Positions 57,699 through 64,000 of a stretch of DNA of 64,000 nucleotides are shown here, piece after piece. A program made the position numbers and the translations under genes. The notes under the pieces are model-generated. The model was not told the DNA's origin. It saw only the letters and a program-made list of their open reading frames with translations, and did no database searches. Each line of letters starts with the position of its first letter. Position 1 is the first letter of the stretch. Source of the DNA: Candidatus Avedoeria danica. Its GTDB lineage: Bacteria; Chloroflexota; Anaerolineae; Epilineales; Epilineaceae. The stretch is from assembly GCA_016703025.1 (NCBI GenBank), contig JADJCV010000004.1, positions 1,801,501-1,865,500 of the forward strand, given 5' to 3'.

Positions 57699-58757
57699 TC
57701 AACCCACCGGCACCGCGATCGTGGCCGGATCCACGAACGTCCCCGGGTTCTCCCACGCAGTCGCCTCGGCCACTGCCGGGTCGAGGATCAGAGCGTAGTC
57801 GATCCAGGCCGGCTGCGGCTTGAAGCCGAGCGCGTAGTTGATCGCGAGCATGCCCTGATTGCCGGTGTTGTTCCAGGTCTTCACCTTCTTGAAACCGTTC
57901 GACCGGGCGTACTCGAGCGCGCGCAGCTTGAGCGCCAGTGCGATCCCGCGACGGCGGTACTCCCGGCGGACGCCGGTCAGGCCGGTGTAGACGACGTCCG
58001 GCTCGCCCTGGCTGAGCCACAGCGTTGAGATGCCGGCCATCTCGCCGTCGACGACGGCGATCATGAAGCCGTCGGGCACCAGGTTCGGGCTGTCGACGAT
58101 CCGCTTGATCCAGACGTCGTAGTCCGGGTCGGTGTGCTTGTCGGCCGACGGGATGTCGGCCGCCGCTGCGTTCGAGACCTCGAACAGCCGCCGGCCCCAG
58201 CCATCGGGGTCCTCGGCGCGCAGCTCGGTGAGCGTCGCGAGGCGGATGCCCGATGCCTCGACGGCCTCCGACTTGCCGGCAAACGCCGACGGGTTGTACA
58301 TGGCCAGGTCGAGGTGGTTCTCCCACTCGCGCATCAGCTCGCTGAAGCCCCGGCGTTCGGCAAAGCGAATCGCGTCGGCCTGGTCGTCGCGGACGCCGAC
58401 CGAGAGCTTGGCCGGGTCGAACCGCTCAACCGAGGCGCGGATGTGGTCGAACAGCTGCGTGCCGACACCGCGGCGGCGCCAATCCGGGTGGACGTTGACG
58501 TCGACGTACAGCTTGCGCGGATGGTAGGACCAGGACGACTGCCCAGCGGAGGAGATCCCGACGAGTGTGCCGTCCGGCCCGTAGGCCATCCAGCGCTCGA
58601 TGTGGATCTTCGGGTCGCGGTGCGCGTCGTCGTGTTTCGCCTCGGCGACGGTGTCGACGTAGTCGTCGGAGTACATGGCGTTCGAAAGGGCGGTGCGCGC
58701 TTCGTACTCGGCATCCGTCTGTTCGAACGGGCGAATGGAAATCGGAAGGGGCTTCAT
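57699..58757 (-). CDS. Tandem GNAT-family N-acetyltransferase
   Basis: AGGAGA lies about 7 bases before the ATG at 58757. The 352-residue protein contains two GNAT domains: the first (about 5-160) with acetyl-CoA loop HPDWRRRGVGTQLFDHI, and the second (about 170-340) with VRREYRRRGIALALKLRALEYA and a following NNTGNQGMLAINYALGFK. Tandem GNAT proteins include mycothiol synthase and many uncharacterised enzymes; the substrate is unknown. The leader (58758-59180) is about 420 bases and has two intrinsic terminators, so expression is probably controlled by attenuation. Confidence 0.88.
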   Translation of the reverse strand: MKPLPISIRPFEQTDAEYEARTALSNAMYSDDYVDTVAEAKHDDAHRDPKIHIERWMAYGPDGTLVGISSAGQSSWSYHPRKLYVDVNVHPDWRRRGVGTQLFDHIRASVERFDPAKLSVGVRDDQADAIRFAERRGFSELMREWENHLDLAMYNPSAFAGKSEAVEASGIRLATLTELRAEDPDGWGRRLFEVSNAAAADIPSADKHTDPDYDVWIKRIVDSPNLVPDGFMIAVVDGEMAGISTLWLSQGEPDVVYTGLTGVRREYRRRGIALALKLRALEYARSNGFKKVKTWNNTGNQGMLAINYALGFKPQPAWIDYALILDPAVAEATAWENPGTFVDPATIAVPVG

Positions 58758-58851
58758 CGCAAGGTCTCCTGGTCATCGGAATGGGAACGGGCGAAGGGGC
58801 AAACGAACGCGAATCCAAACCGGTAAATGGCAAACAAAACCCGGCAAACGG

Positions 58852-58894
58852 CAAACAAAACGACGCGCCGGGGTGATCACCCACGGCGCGTCGT
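58852..58894 (-). terminator. Intrinsic terminator or attenuator, proximal, in the GNAT leader
   Basis: On the minus strand ACGACGCGCCG and CGGCGCGTCGT pair, with the internal palindrome GGGTGATCACCC extending the stem, then TTTTGTTTG. It lies 95 bases before the GNAT start codon. Confidence 0.8.
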
Positions 58895-58970
58895 AACTGG
58901 CACTTGCCTGGAGGAGGCGAATCCTCGTTGAGGCATATCCTCATTGAGGCACAACAGTGCGACCGCTACG

Positions 58971-59004
58971 AAACAAAAAGACCGTGGGCGTCAGCCCCAC
59001 GGTC
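58971..59004 (-). terminator. Intrinsic terminator or attenuator, distal, in the GNAT leader
   Basis: On the minus strand GACCGTGGG and CCCACGGTC pair around 7 bases, followed by TTTTTGTTTC. It lies 31 bases after the stop of the possible leader peptide. Confidence 0.8.
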
Positions 59005-59034
59005 CACACGTTTCGCACGCGGTCGGGATGGGAA

Positions 59035-59073
59035 CTAACGCAGGTTGCGCTCCAAGCCACCAATCACTGTCAT
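59035..59073 (-). CDS. Possible 12-residue leader peptide
   Basis: GGAGGG (59084-59079) with 5 bases of spacing precedes an ATG at 59073 and a 12-residue frame MTVIGGLERNLR ending in TAG. Its ribosome binding site can pair with CCTGCG or GTTCCC downstream. There is no run of one amino-acid codon. It lies between the promoter and the first terminator. Confidence 0.35.
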   Translation of the reverse strand: MTVIGGLERNLR

Positions 59074-59181
59074 CGGTTCCCTCCTGCGGTGTGGTCGTTC
59101 GGTCCGGCGTCGAATGGGTCGCGGCCCAAAGTGGTCACGATCCATGGACCCAACCATGGCCTCAGCCATGGCAGCGGCGGC

Positions 59182-59210
59182 AGTGTACGTGGTTTCGCGG
59201 ACCTTGTCAA
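59182..59210 (-). promoter_or_regulatory. Promoter of the GNAT leader
   Basis: On the minus strand TTGACA (59210-59205), a 17-base spacer and TACACT (59187-59182). It starts just after the Kelch gene terminators. Confidence 0.65.
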
Positions 59211-59229
59211 GACCCAATTTCAACCCGTC

Positions 59230-59310
59230 GCGCCCCGCCGGTACGGATCCGGCGGGGCGCTGAACAGGGGGAGACGGTGGGCGGGGGCAGCGGGTGGACT
59301 GCCCCCGCCC
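59230..59310 (-). terminator. Two hairpins ending the Rrf2-Kelch operon
   Basis: GGGCGGGGGCAG (59279-59290) pairs with CTGCCCCCGCCC (59299-59310), and GCGCCCCGCCGG (59230-59241) with CCGGCGGGGCGC (59249-59260); both 12-bp stems are perfect. There is no T-run. Confidence 0.7.
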
Positions 59311-59350
59311 GGCCGTTCGAGAGTCGAGGCTGGGGCGCGCAGGGCGGCTG

Positions 59351-60946
59351 CTACCGGCAGCCGCAACTCCAGACGATCGAGTTGAACATCGGGTGGAACG
59401 GCAGGCTCGGGCTCCGCAGGGTCAGCCAGCGGCGCATGCCGTTCGTCGGGCTGGCGGGGAGGTTGGGCGAGCACCGGACGCCCCAGCCGTATATCCCGGC
59501 CGGGTTGGCGACCGCCGCGCTCATGATGGCCGCCGGCACCTTGCCCTCCACGCTCGGGCAGACCTGCGGCTCAGGCTGCGCGCCGGGCACGGGCGTTGCG
59601 ACGGGCGGCTGCGTCGGCGTCGGGGCGACGCGGAACGGGGCGTACGGGTCGATCGTCTGGCAGGCATCGCCGGTGACGTCGGGGTAGATCGCCCAGACAT
59701 CGCTTTGCTCGGCCGTGCCGTTCAGGCCGCCCATGACGAAGAGGCGATTCTGTGCCCAGTCGAACACCCCGGGGACCATGCTGCGTCCGGTGATCCCGGG
59801 CAGGTTGTCCTTGGCCAACCGCTCCCAGGTCAACTGGCCCTCGGTCTGGCCGAGCGGCGCGAGGTTCGTGCGCCAGACGCCGCCGCTATATGCCGCGCCG
59901 TCGGCGATCTTCGGGTCGGCCGTGCCCATCCAGGAATAGAACTGGTGCGTCGTGCCGTTGTAAGCGCAGGCGCCGTCCGCGCGCGCGCCGAACGCGTCCA
60001 AGTTCGAGAAGCGCGCCGATACATCCGACCACGTCCCGCCGGACTTCAGATCGAGCCAGAGCGCCTGCTTGAAGGCCGCCCGGCCACCGCCGGGCGTGCC
60101 GCCGACGACGAAGACGCCGTCGAGCCCGAGGTCCTTGTCGTAGACGTACGCTGCGCACGCGCCGTAGCGCCGCGCCGGCATCGTCCCGCCGGTGCGCATC
60201 TCGCGCACGTTCCATTTCGTGCCGGATGGCGCGGCGGTCCAGACCCCGTCCTGCGAGGCGGCCTCGGAGAGCGTGTTGAACGTGCCTTGGCCGAACACGG
60301 CGCGGCCGCGCTGCGAGTCGACGACCGCCCACAGGTGCGTCAGTCGACCCGCCTGGGCGGCCACGTCCGCCGGTACGCTGCCGACGTTCAAGCTGTCGGG
60401 CAGCCAGCGGACACCCTTGGCGTCCGGCGAACTGCCGATCGAGAGCAGGCGGACGTCCCCACCGGACTTGGTCGCAGCGTCCACGTGGCCGTTGTCGCAG
60501 CCGCCCGTGCCGAGTACGGACGCCCAGACGCCGTCGGCCACTTTGGCGGTGGCCATTTCGCGGCAACCCTTGTTGTTCTCGCGCGTGTAGCCTTCGTCCC
60601 CGCCGTACATGACGGTGTTCCACGACGCCATCGCGCCGTCGAGCTTGACCGCGTACAGGTCGTGGTCGGACACCGAGTTGTCGGCCGTCAGCGCGATCCC
60701 GCCGCCCGCGAACGTCATCACGCCCGTCTTCTCGTTGTAGCCGCCGAAGCCGCCATAGCGCGCCTGCGGCAGGCTGGGCAGCTTGACGTAGCACGCGTTG
60801 TCCGCCTGAATCCGCTCCGTCGGCATCGGCGGCGCGGCGCGCACGACGCTGCCGCGCGACGCACCGAACGCCGCGGCCAGCAAGCCGACCGCCGCCAAGC
60901 CGAACGTTGTGCCCCGGGCCGTTCGTCGAGCGAGTGTTGCGTTCAT
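59351..60946 (-). CDS. Exported Kelch-type beta-propeller protein
   Basis: AAGGAGG, which overlaps the Rrf2 stop, lies about 9 bases before the ATG at 60946. The 531-residue product has a signal peptide (about 1-37), then Kelch-like repeats (ARYGGFGGYNEKTGVMTFAG, RRYGACAAYVYDKDLGLDGVFVVGG, NRLFVMGGLNGTAEQSDVWAI) and a short Pro/Thr linker (near 445). The C-terminal region has several Cys and the final residues SCGCR. The propeller is a binding module; no enzyme motif is visible. Its gene sits in one operon after the Rrf2 regulator. Confidence 0.8.
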   Translation of the reverse strand: MNATLARRTARGTTFGLAAVGLLAAAFGASRGSVVRAAPPMPTERIQADNACYVKLPSLPQARYGGFGGYNEKTGVMTFAGGGIALTADNSVSDHDLYAVKLDGAMASWNTVMYGGDEGYTRENNKGCREMATAKVADGVWASVLGTGGCDNGHVDAATKSGGDVRLLSIGSSPDAKGVRWLPDSLNVGSVPADVAAQAGRLTHLWAVVDSQRGRAVFGQGTFNTLSEAASQDGVWTAAPSGTKWNVREMRTGGTMPARRYGACAAYVYDKDLGLDGVFVVGGTPGGGRAAFKQALWLDLKSGGTWSDVSARFSNLDAFGARADGACAYNGTTHQFYSWMGTADPKIADGAAYSGGVWRTNLAPLGQTEGQLTWERLAKDNLPGITGRSMVPGVFDWAQNRLFVMGGLNGTAEQSDVWAIYPDVTGDACQTIDPYAPFRVAPTPTQPPVATPVPGAQPEPQVCPSVEGKVPAAIMSAAVANPAGIYGWGVRCSPNLPASPTNGMRRWLTLRSPSLPFHPMFNSIVWSCGCR

Positions 60947-60949
60947 CCC

Positions 60950-61435
60950 TCATCCTCCTTGTTCAACGCCGCGCAGTGCGGCGACGGTGCACGATGCCGA
61001 TGGTTCCGGGACCGGGAACTGACAGCTGAGCGGCTGCAGCGATCCCGCCGTGACGAGGTCGGCGATCGTCCAGGCGGCGAACGACCGCTCGAGGTAGGCG
61101 GCGGCCTCGTCGAGGCGTTGGTGGAGCGGGCAGAGCTGGCCGCTGTGCTCCGGGCGATCGAGCGGGCAGACGAGGATGCGCTTGAGCGGGTCGATTGCGT
61201 TCACGACGCTCAGCACCGACATTTCGCCGGCAGGTCGCGCCAGCATGAATCCGCCTTCCCGCCCGCGCTGGGAGCGCAGCAGCCCGACGCGGGCGAGGTC
61301 CTTGAGGATCTTCGCCAAGTAGGGCGCCGGCACCTGGCTGTACGCGGCGATCGCTTGGGCGGTCTGCGCCTTTTCGGGCCGCGCGCCAAGGCAGACGACG
61401 GCCCGCAGCGCGTACTCGGCGGTCTGTGAAAGCAT
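60950..61435 (-). CDS. Rrf2-family transcriptional regulator
   Basis: GGAGGAG lies about 6 bases before the ATG at 61435; a GTG at 61498 would start upstream of the promoter. The 161-residue protein has the Rrf2 winged helix (MLSQTAEYALRAVVCLGA...VPAPYLAKILKDLARVGLLRSQRGREGGFML) and the segment VCPLDRPEHSGQLCPLHQRLDEA. There are two Cys where IscR/NsrR-type members have three cluster ligands. It may hold an iron-sulfur cluster with another ligand, or may not. It probably regulates its own promoter and the Kelch gene 3 bases downstream. Confidence 0.9.
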   Translation of the reverse strand: MLSQTAEYALRAVVCLGARPEKAQTAQAIAAYSQVPAPYLAKILKDLARVGLLRSQRGREGGFMLARPAGEMSVLSVVNAIDPLKRILVCPLDRPEHSGQLCPLHQRLDEAAAYLERSFAAWTIADLVTAGSLQPLSCQFPVPEPSASCTVAALRGVEQGG

Positions 61436-61468
61436 GGCGCACTCCTCCACAACGGATAAGACGATCCG

Positions 61469-61497
61469 ATTATACAGAATAGACGAGTCGTTGTCCA
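61469..61497 (-). promoter_or_regulatory. Promoter of the Rrf2-Kelch operon
   Basis: On the minus strand TGGACA (61497-61492), a 17-base spacer and a perfect TATAAT (61474-61469). Direct repeats CGTCTATTCTG and CGTCTTATCCG flank the -10 and may be the Rrf2 site. Confidence 0.7.
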
Positions 61498-61572
61498 CGA
61501 CCAGCCACCGAGACGGGGTCCTTACGGCGGCCGATGCTCGCGCCGAGCGGGAACCCGCGGTACCCTCGGGGC

Positions 61573-63627
61573 ATGCACAACTTGCTGCGACGACGTCGGC
61601 TTGGGGATCAGGCGGGCGCCCGCGCCCACCGCGGCGCCGTAGCCGCCCAGCGGAGCGCGGCGCGCGATCGAGCGGTCCTCGTCGGCCTCACGCTCATCGG
61701 CCTTGCCGCCCGCGTGCCGGGCATCGCGCACCAGCCGCTCCAGTGGGACGAGGGCTGGAGCATCGCCCTTGCCCGGCTGCCCGTGGGCGATGCGCTTCGG
61801 CTGACGGCGCTCGACGTGCACCCGCCGCTGTACTACGGGCTGCTGCACGCGTGGGCCGGGGCGATCGGCACGACGCCGCTGGCCGTACGGGCGCTCTCGC
61901 TGCTCGCCGCGGTGGTGGCGGTCCCGTTGGCGGCGGCGGCGGCGAGGGCGTGGTGGCCGGCGGACGGCTGCGGCCGCGACGACGACGTCGCCCGACGCTG
62001 GGCCGGCTGGGCGGCGGCGATCGCCGCCGCGCTTGCGCCGCCGCTCGTGTACTATGCCGGCGTCGGGCGGATGTACGCGCTGGCGGCGGTCGGCGTCCTC
62101 GCGTCGACGTGGGGTGTCGCCGCTTGGCTCGAAGTCGGCGGCGCGCGCCGGGGTGCGCAACGGCGCGCACACGGCTTTGTCGTGGCCGTCGCCGGAAGCG
62201 CCGCGGCGCTCCTGTCGTTCTACTACAGCGGTTTTGCCCTCGCCGGGATGGGCCTCGCCGCCCTCGGCGCGCGCCCGACGACGTGGCGCCGGTGGCTCGC
62301 GTGGGTCGGCGCGACGGCCGCACTCGTTGCGCCGTGGCTGATCTTCGCGCTGCCGCAGTTGGCGGCGCGGATGGCGGATCGAGCGGTCGTCGGCGAGGCG
62401 CCGGGCGCGTCGCCGGCTGCGCTCTTGGCGGCCGGGTGGCGTGCGGTGCTCTTCGTGAACGCCGGCGGGCCGGTGTTGGCGGCGTGCGTCGGTGTCGCGT
62501 TGGCCGTCGCGCTCGGACTCGCCCTCGACCGCGCGCCCGCGGACGTGTCGGCGCGGGCGCGGCTGGCGGCGACGGTGCTGCCGATCGTCCTCGTCTGCGC
62601 CGCCGTGGCCGTCGGCGCGCGGGCGCACATGTTCGCGCCCCGCTACGCCACGGTGGCGACGCCGTTCGTGGCGCTCGGGCTCGGCTGGGCGGCGGCCGGG
62701 GCGGTGCGCCGGCGTTGGACGGCGGTTCTGGCGATCGGCGCGCTCGTCGCCGCCGCGTGGCCGACGCTCTCGGGCGCGATCTACGCGCGGTCGGCGGAGT
62801 GGTTCGAGGCGTACGATCCGGGGGCGATCCACCGGGCGGTCGCCGAACTGGCGCGGCCGGGTGACGTCGTGGCGTTCAACATCCTCAGCCTGGCGGGGGC
62901 GTACGACAGCGCCGCGGCGGCGGACGCCGATCGCGACGACGACAACGACAGCGATGGAGGCAGCCCCGCGTGGACGTACGCCCAGCTCTGGGATCCCGTG
63001 CACGAGCCGGTGAAGGCGGCGGTCCGGCGCGTCGAGAACGCGTACGAGTCGGCGCTCCGCGGCGACGATGTCGGCACGGCGGCGCTCTGGCTCGCGCTCT
63101 ACAAGGGAACCGCCGCGTCCGACACCGCGTCGCTCAAGGCGTGGGCGGACGACGAGCTGTTTCCGTCCGCCGGCCGATGGGTGAGCGACACGCTGCTCGT
63201 CGGCTACGTCGACGCGCCGACGGACGCGACCCGCGGGTTCGAGCCGGCGGTCGCGTTCGGCAACGGCATCGCGCTGCGCCGGGCGCGGTACACGTCGACC
63301 GCGCGGACGGGCGGCAACGTCGCCGTCGCGCTGCGCTGGCGGGCCGATGCGGTGCCCGCGGGTGACGCACGCGTCGTCGTCCGGCTCGTCGACGGCAGCG
63401 GCCGCACCGTGGCGCAGCGCGACGCCGTGCCGGTGGGCGAGAGCCGGCCGACATCGAGCTGGAGCGCGGGCGAGACGCTGGACGACCGGCACGGGCTGCG
63501 GCTGCCGTTGGGGGTGGACGGGTCGTTGCGGATCGTCGTCGCGCTCGTCGACGGGGTGACGGGGGTGGTCGGGGAGGAGGTCGAGGTGGGCACAGTGACG
63601 GTGGGGGCGGGCGGGGCAGGCGGATAG
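61573..63627 (+). CDS. Polytopic membrane glycosyltransferase, ArnT/PMT-like
   Basis: The ATG at 61573 gives 684 residues; an ATG at 61534 is possible, but a TACCCT -10-like element sits between the two (61561-61566). There are about ten hydrophobic segments in the first 450 residues. The motif WDEGWSIALARLPVGDAL (from about 59) is the Asp-Glu catalytic pair of GT-C transferases, and DVHPPLYYGLLHAW follows. The C-terminal 230 residues form an exported beta domain. It should transfer a sugar from a lipid carrier to a surface target; the acceptor is unknown. It ends at a strong terminator. Confidence 0.8.
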   Translation: MHNLLRRRRLGDQAGARAHRGAVAAQRSAARDRAVLVGLTLIGLAARVPGIAHQPLQWDEGWSIALARLPVGDALRLTALDVHPPLYYGLLHAWAGAIGTTPLAVRALSLLAAVVAVPLAAAAARAWWPADGCGRDDDVARRWAGWAAAIAAALAPPLVYYAGVGRMYALAAVGVLASTWGVAAWLEVGGARRGAQRRAHGFVVAVAGSAAALLSFYYSGFALAGMGLAALGARPTTWRRWLAWVGATAALVAPWLIFALPQLAARMADRAVVGEAPGASPAALLAAGWRAVLFVNAGGPVLAACVGVALAVALGLALDRAPADVSARARLAATVLPIVLVCAAVAVGARAHMFAPRYATVATPFVALGLGWAAAGAVRRRWTAVLAIGALVAAAWPTLSGAIYARSAEWFEAYDPGAIHRAVAELARPGDVVAFNILSLAGAYDSAAAADADRDDDNDSDGGSPAWTYAQLWDPVHEPVKAAVRRVENAYESALRGDDVGTAALWLALYKGTAASDTASLKAWADDELFPSAGRWVSDTLLVGYVDAPTDATRGFEPAVAFGNGIALRRARYTSTARTGGNVAVALRWRADAVPAGDARVVVRLVDGSGRTVAQRDAVPVGESRPTSSWSAGETLDDRHGLRLPLGVDGSLRIVVALVDGVTGVVGEEVEVGTVTVGAGGAGG

Positions 63628-63642
63628 GATCGGGGGCGGATT

Positions 63643-63696
63643 GGGTGTTGTCGATTCGGTCAACGGCTGAAGCCGTCGACCGAATCGACAACACCC
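63643..63696. terminator. Bidirectional terminator with 19-bp perfect stem
   Basis: The arms at 63643-63661 and 63678-63696 pair over all 19 positions (starting GGGTGTTGTCG), and the loop has a further ACGGC/GCCGT pair. It lies between the convergent glycosyltransferase and DUF1800 genes. Confidence 0.85.
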
Positions 63697-63721
63697 CCCG
63701 TCCGACACCCCCGACCCCCCG

Positions 63722-64000
63722 CTACTTCCACTGCATGTACGGGCTCGCCAGGATCAGCGCCACCGCACGCAGCTCGTCCTGCCCCGCCGACCGTCCCGGG
63801 TCGTTCGGGTCGGCGCCGGCGCCGTTCAGGCAGTTCACGATGATCTCTCGGTCCTCGGGCAGCATCGGGCGGCCGAGGAGGGTGAGGATCCAGTGATCGG
63901 CGATCGCGTCCGCGCCGACGAGGTTGGCCGGGCGGTGCTCGTGGGGCTTGTAGCCGGGCACGGTCGATCCCCTGGCGATCGCGAACGCCAGGTTCCAGCG
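63722..64000 (-). CDS. DUF1800-family protein, C-terminal part (5' end outside window)
   Basis: The frame is open from the right edge to TAG at 63722, giving 92 residues. Segments WNLAFAIARG, VPGYKPHEHRPANLVGADAI, LTLLGRPMLPEDREIIVNCLNG and LRAVALILASPYMQWK match the C-terminus of the DUF1800 family. These exported proteins often sit next to DUF1501 genes in Chloroflexota and Planctomycetota. The function is unknown. Confidence 0.7.
   Translation of the reverse strand, partial: RWNLAFAIARGSTVPGYKPHEHRPANLVGADAIADHWILTLLGRPMLPEDREIIVNCLNGAGADPNDPGRSAGQDELRAVALILASPYMQWK

Noticed and set aside
58852..59210. T-box riboswitch upstream of the GNAT gene
   Set aside because: No T-box core sequence or specifier stem was found, and the gene is not an amino-acid or tRNA synthetase gene.
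58944..59687. 247-codon plus-strand frame upstream of the Kelch gene end
   Set aside because: It crosses terminators and the antisense of the Kelch gene, with no start signal or family match.

Overview
The window is high-GC bacterial DNA with 36 protein-coding genes, a possible leader peptide and one gene remnant. There are no rRNA genes, recognisable tRNA genes, CRISPR arrays or insertion sequences. The gene set points to an uncultivated member of the Chloroflexota; this is inference. It rests on many exported proteins with Thr/Pro ('TPT') linkers, a recurrent C-terminal hxLPhhhR motif, a CoxII-cytochrome c fusion next to an A2-type CoxI, a Lon-like AAA protease, a DUF1800 protein and a divergent membrane pyrophosphatase.

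Layout. 1-2517: a GH3-like exported protein whose catalytic residues look lost, then a 639-bp gene-free region with a promoter and hairpins. 2518-15014: a secreted subtilase with two CAP domains and two DNRLRE-like domains, then five minus-strand genes for exported or surface proteins. Four of these share an N-terminal beta domain and the fifth shares the DNRLRE-like module with the subtilase. 15247-17748: clpC, followed by two copies of a 73-bp palindromic repeat. 18099-20754: a pair of cohesin-domain proteins and a lipoprotein. 20797-23885: a NarL-type two-component pair and a DUF2270/DUF2179 membrane protein. 24108-27538: an SLC13-type permease and an M32 carboxypeptidase. 27763-32926: a complete aa3-type cytochrome oxidase operon. 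33114-37543: a peptide-type ABC importer without ATPase genes, plus a lipoprotein. 37571-42582: a Lon-like protease, a lytic transglycosylase with a LexA-type box inside its promoter, and a TrmJ-like tRNA methyltransferase. 42671-52445: a GH38-like hydrolase, a clan-A glycosidase, glucose-6-phosphate isomerase (a third copy of the 73-bp repeat lies in its leader) and a large NHL-propeller protein. 52627-53698: a MarR regulator and an AhpD-like protein read through an in-frame UGA. 54337-57557: H+-pyrophosphatase and a DedA protein. 57699-64000: a tandem GNAT acetyltransferase behind a long leader with two terminators, an Rrf2-Kelch pair, a membrane glycosyltransferase and the end of a DUF1800 gene.

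The most notable item is the AhpD-like gene. The second cysteine of its CxxC-xxx-H site is encoded by UGA, the reading frame stays open on both sides, and a 7-bp hairpin with a 6-nt loop starts 17 nt downstream, as expected for a bacterial SECIS. It is best read as a selenoprotein co-transcribed with a cysteine-containing MarR regulator. Next in interest are the 73-bp palindromic repeat family, the LexA-type operator at the transglycosylase promoter and the two-terminator leader of the GNAT gene.

Many longer open frames on the opposite strand of real genes are composition shadows and were left out.
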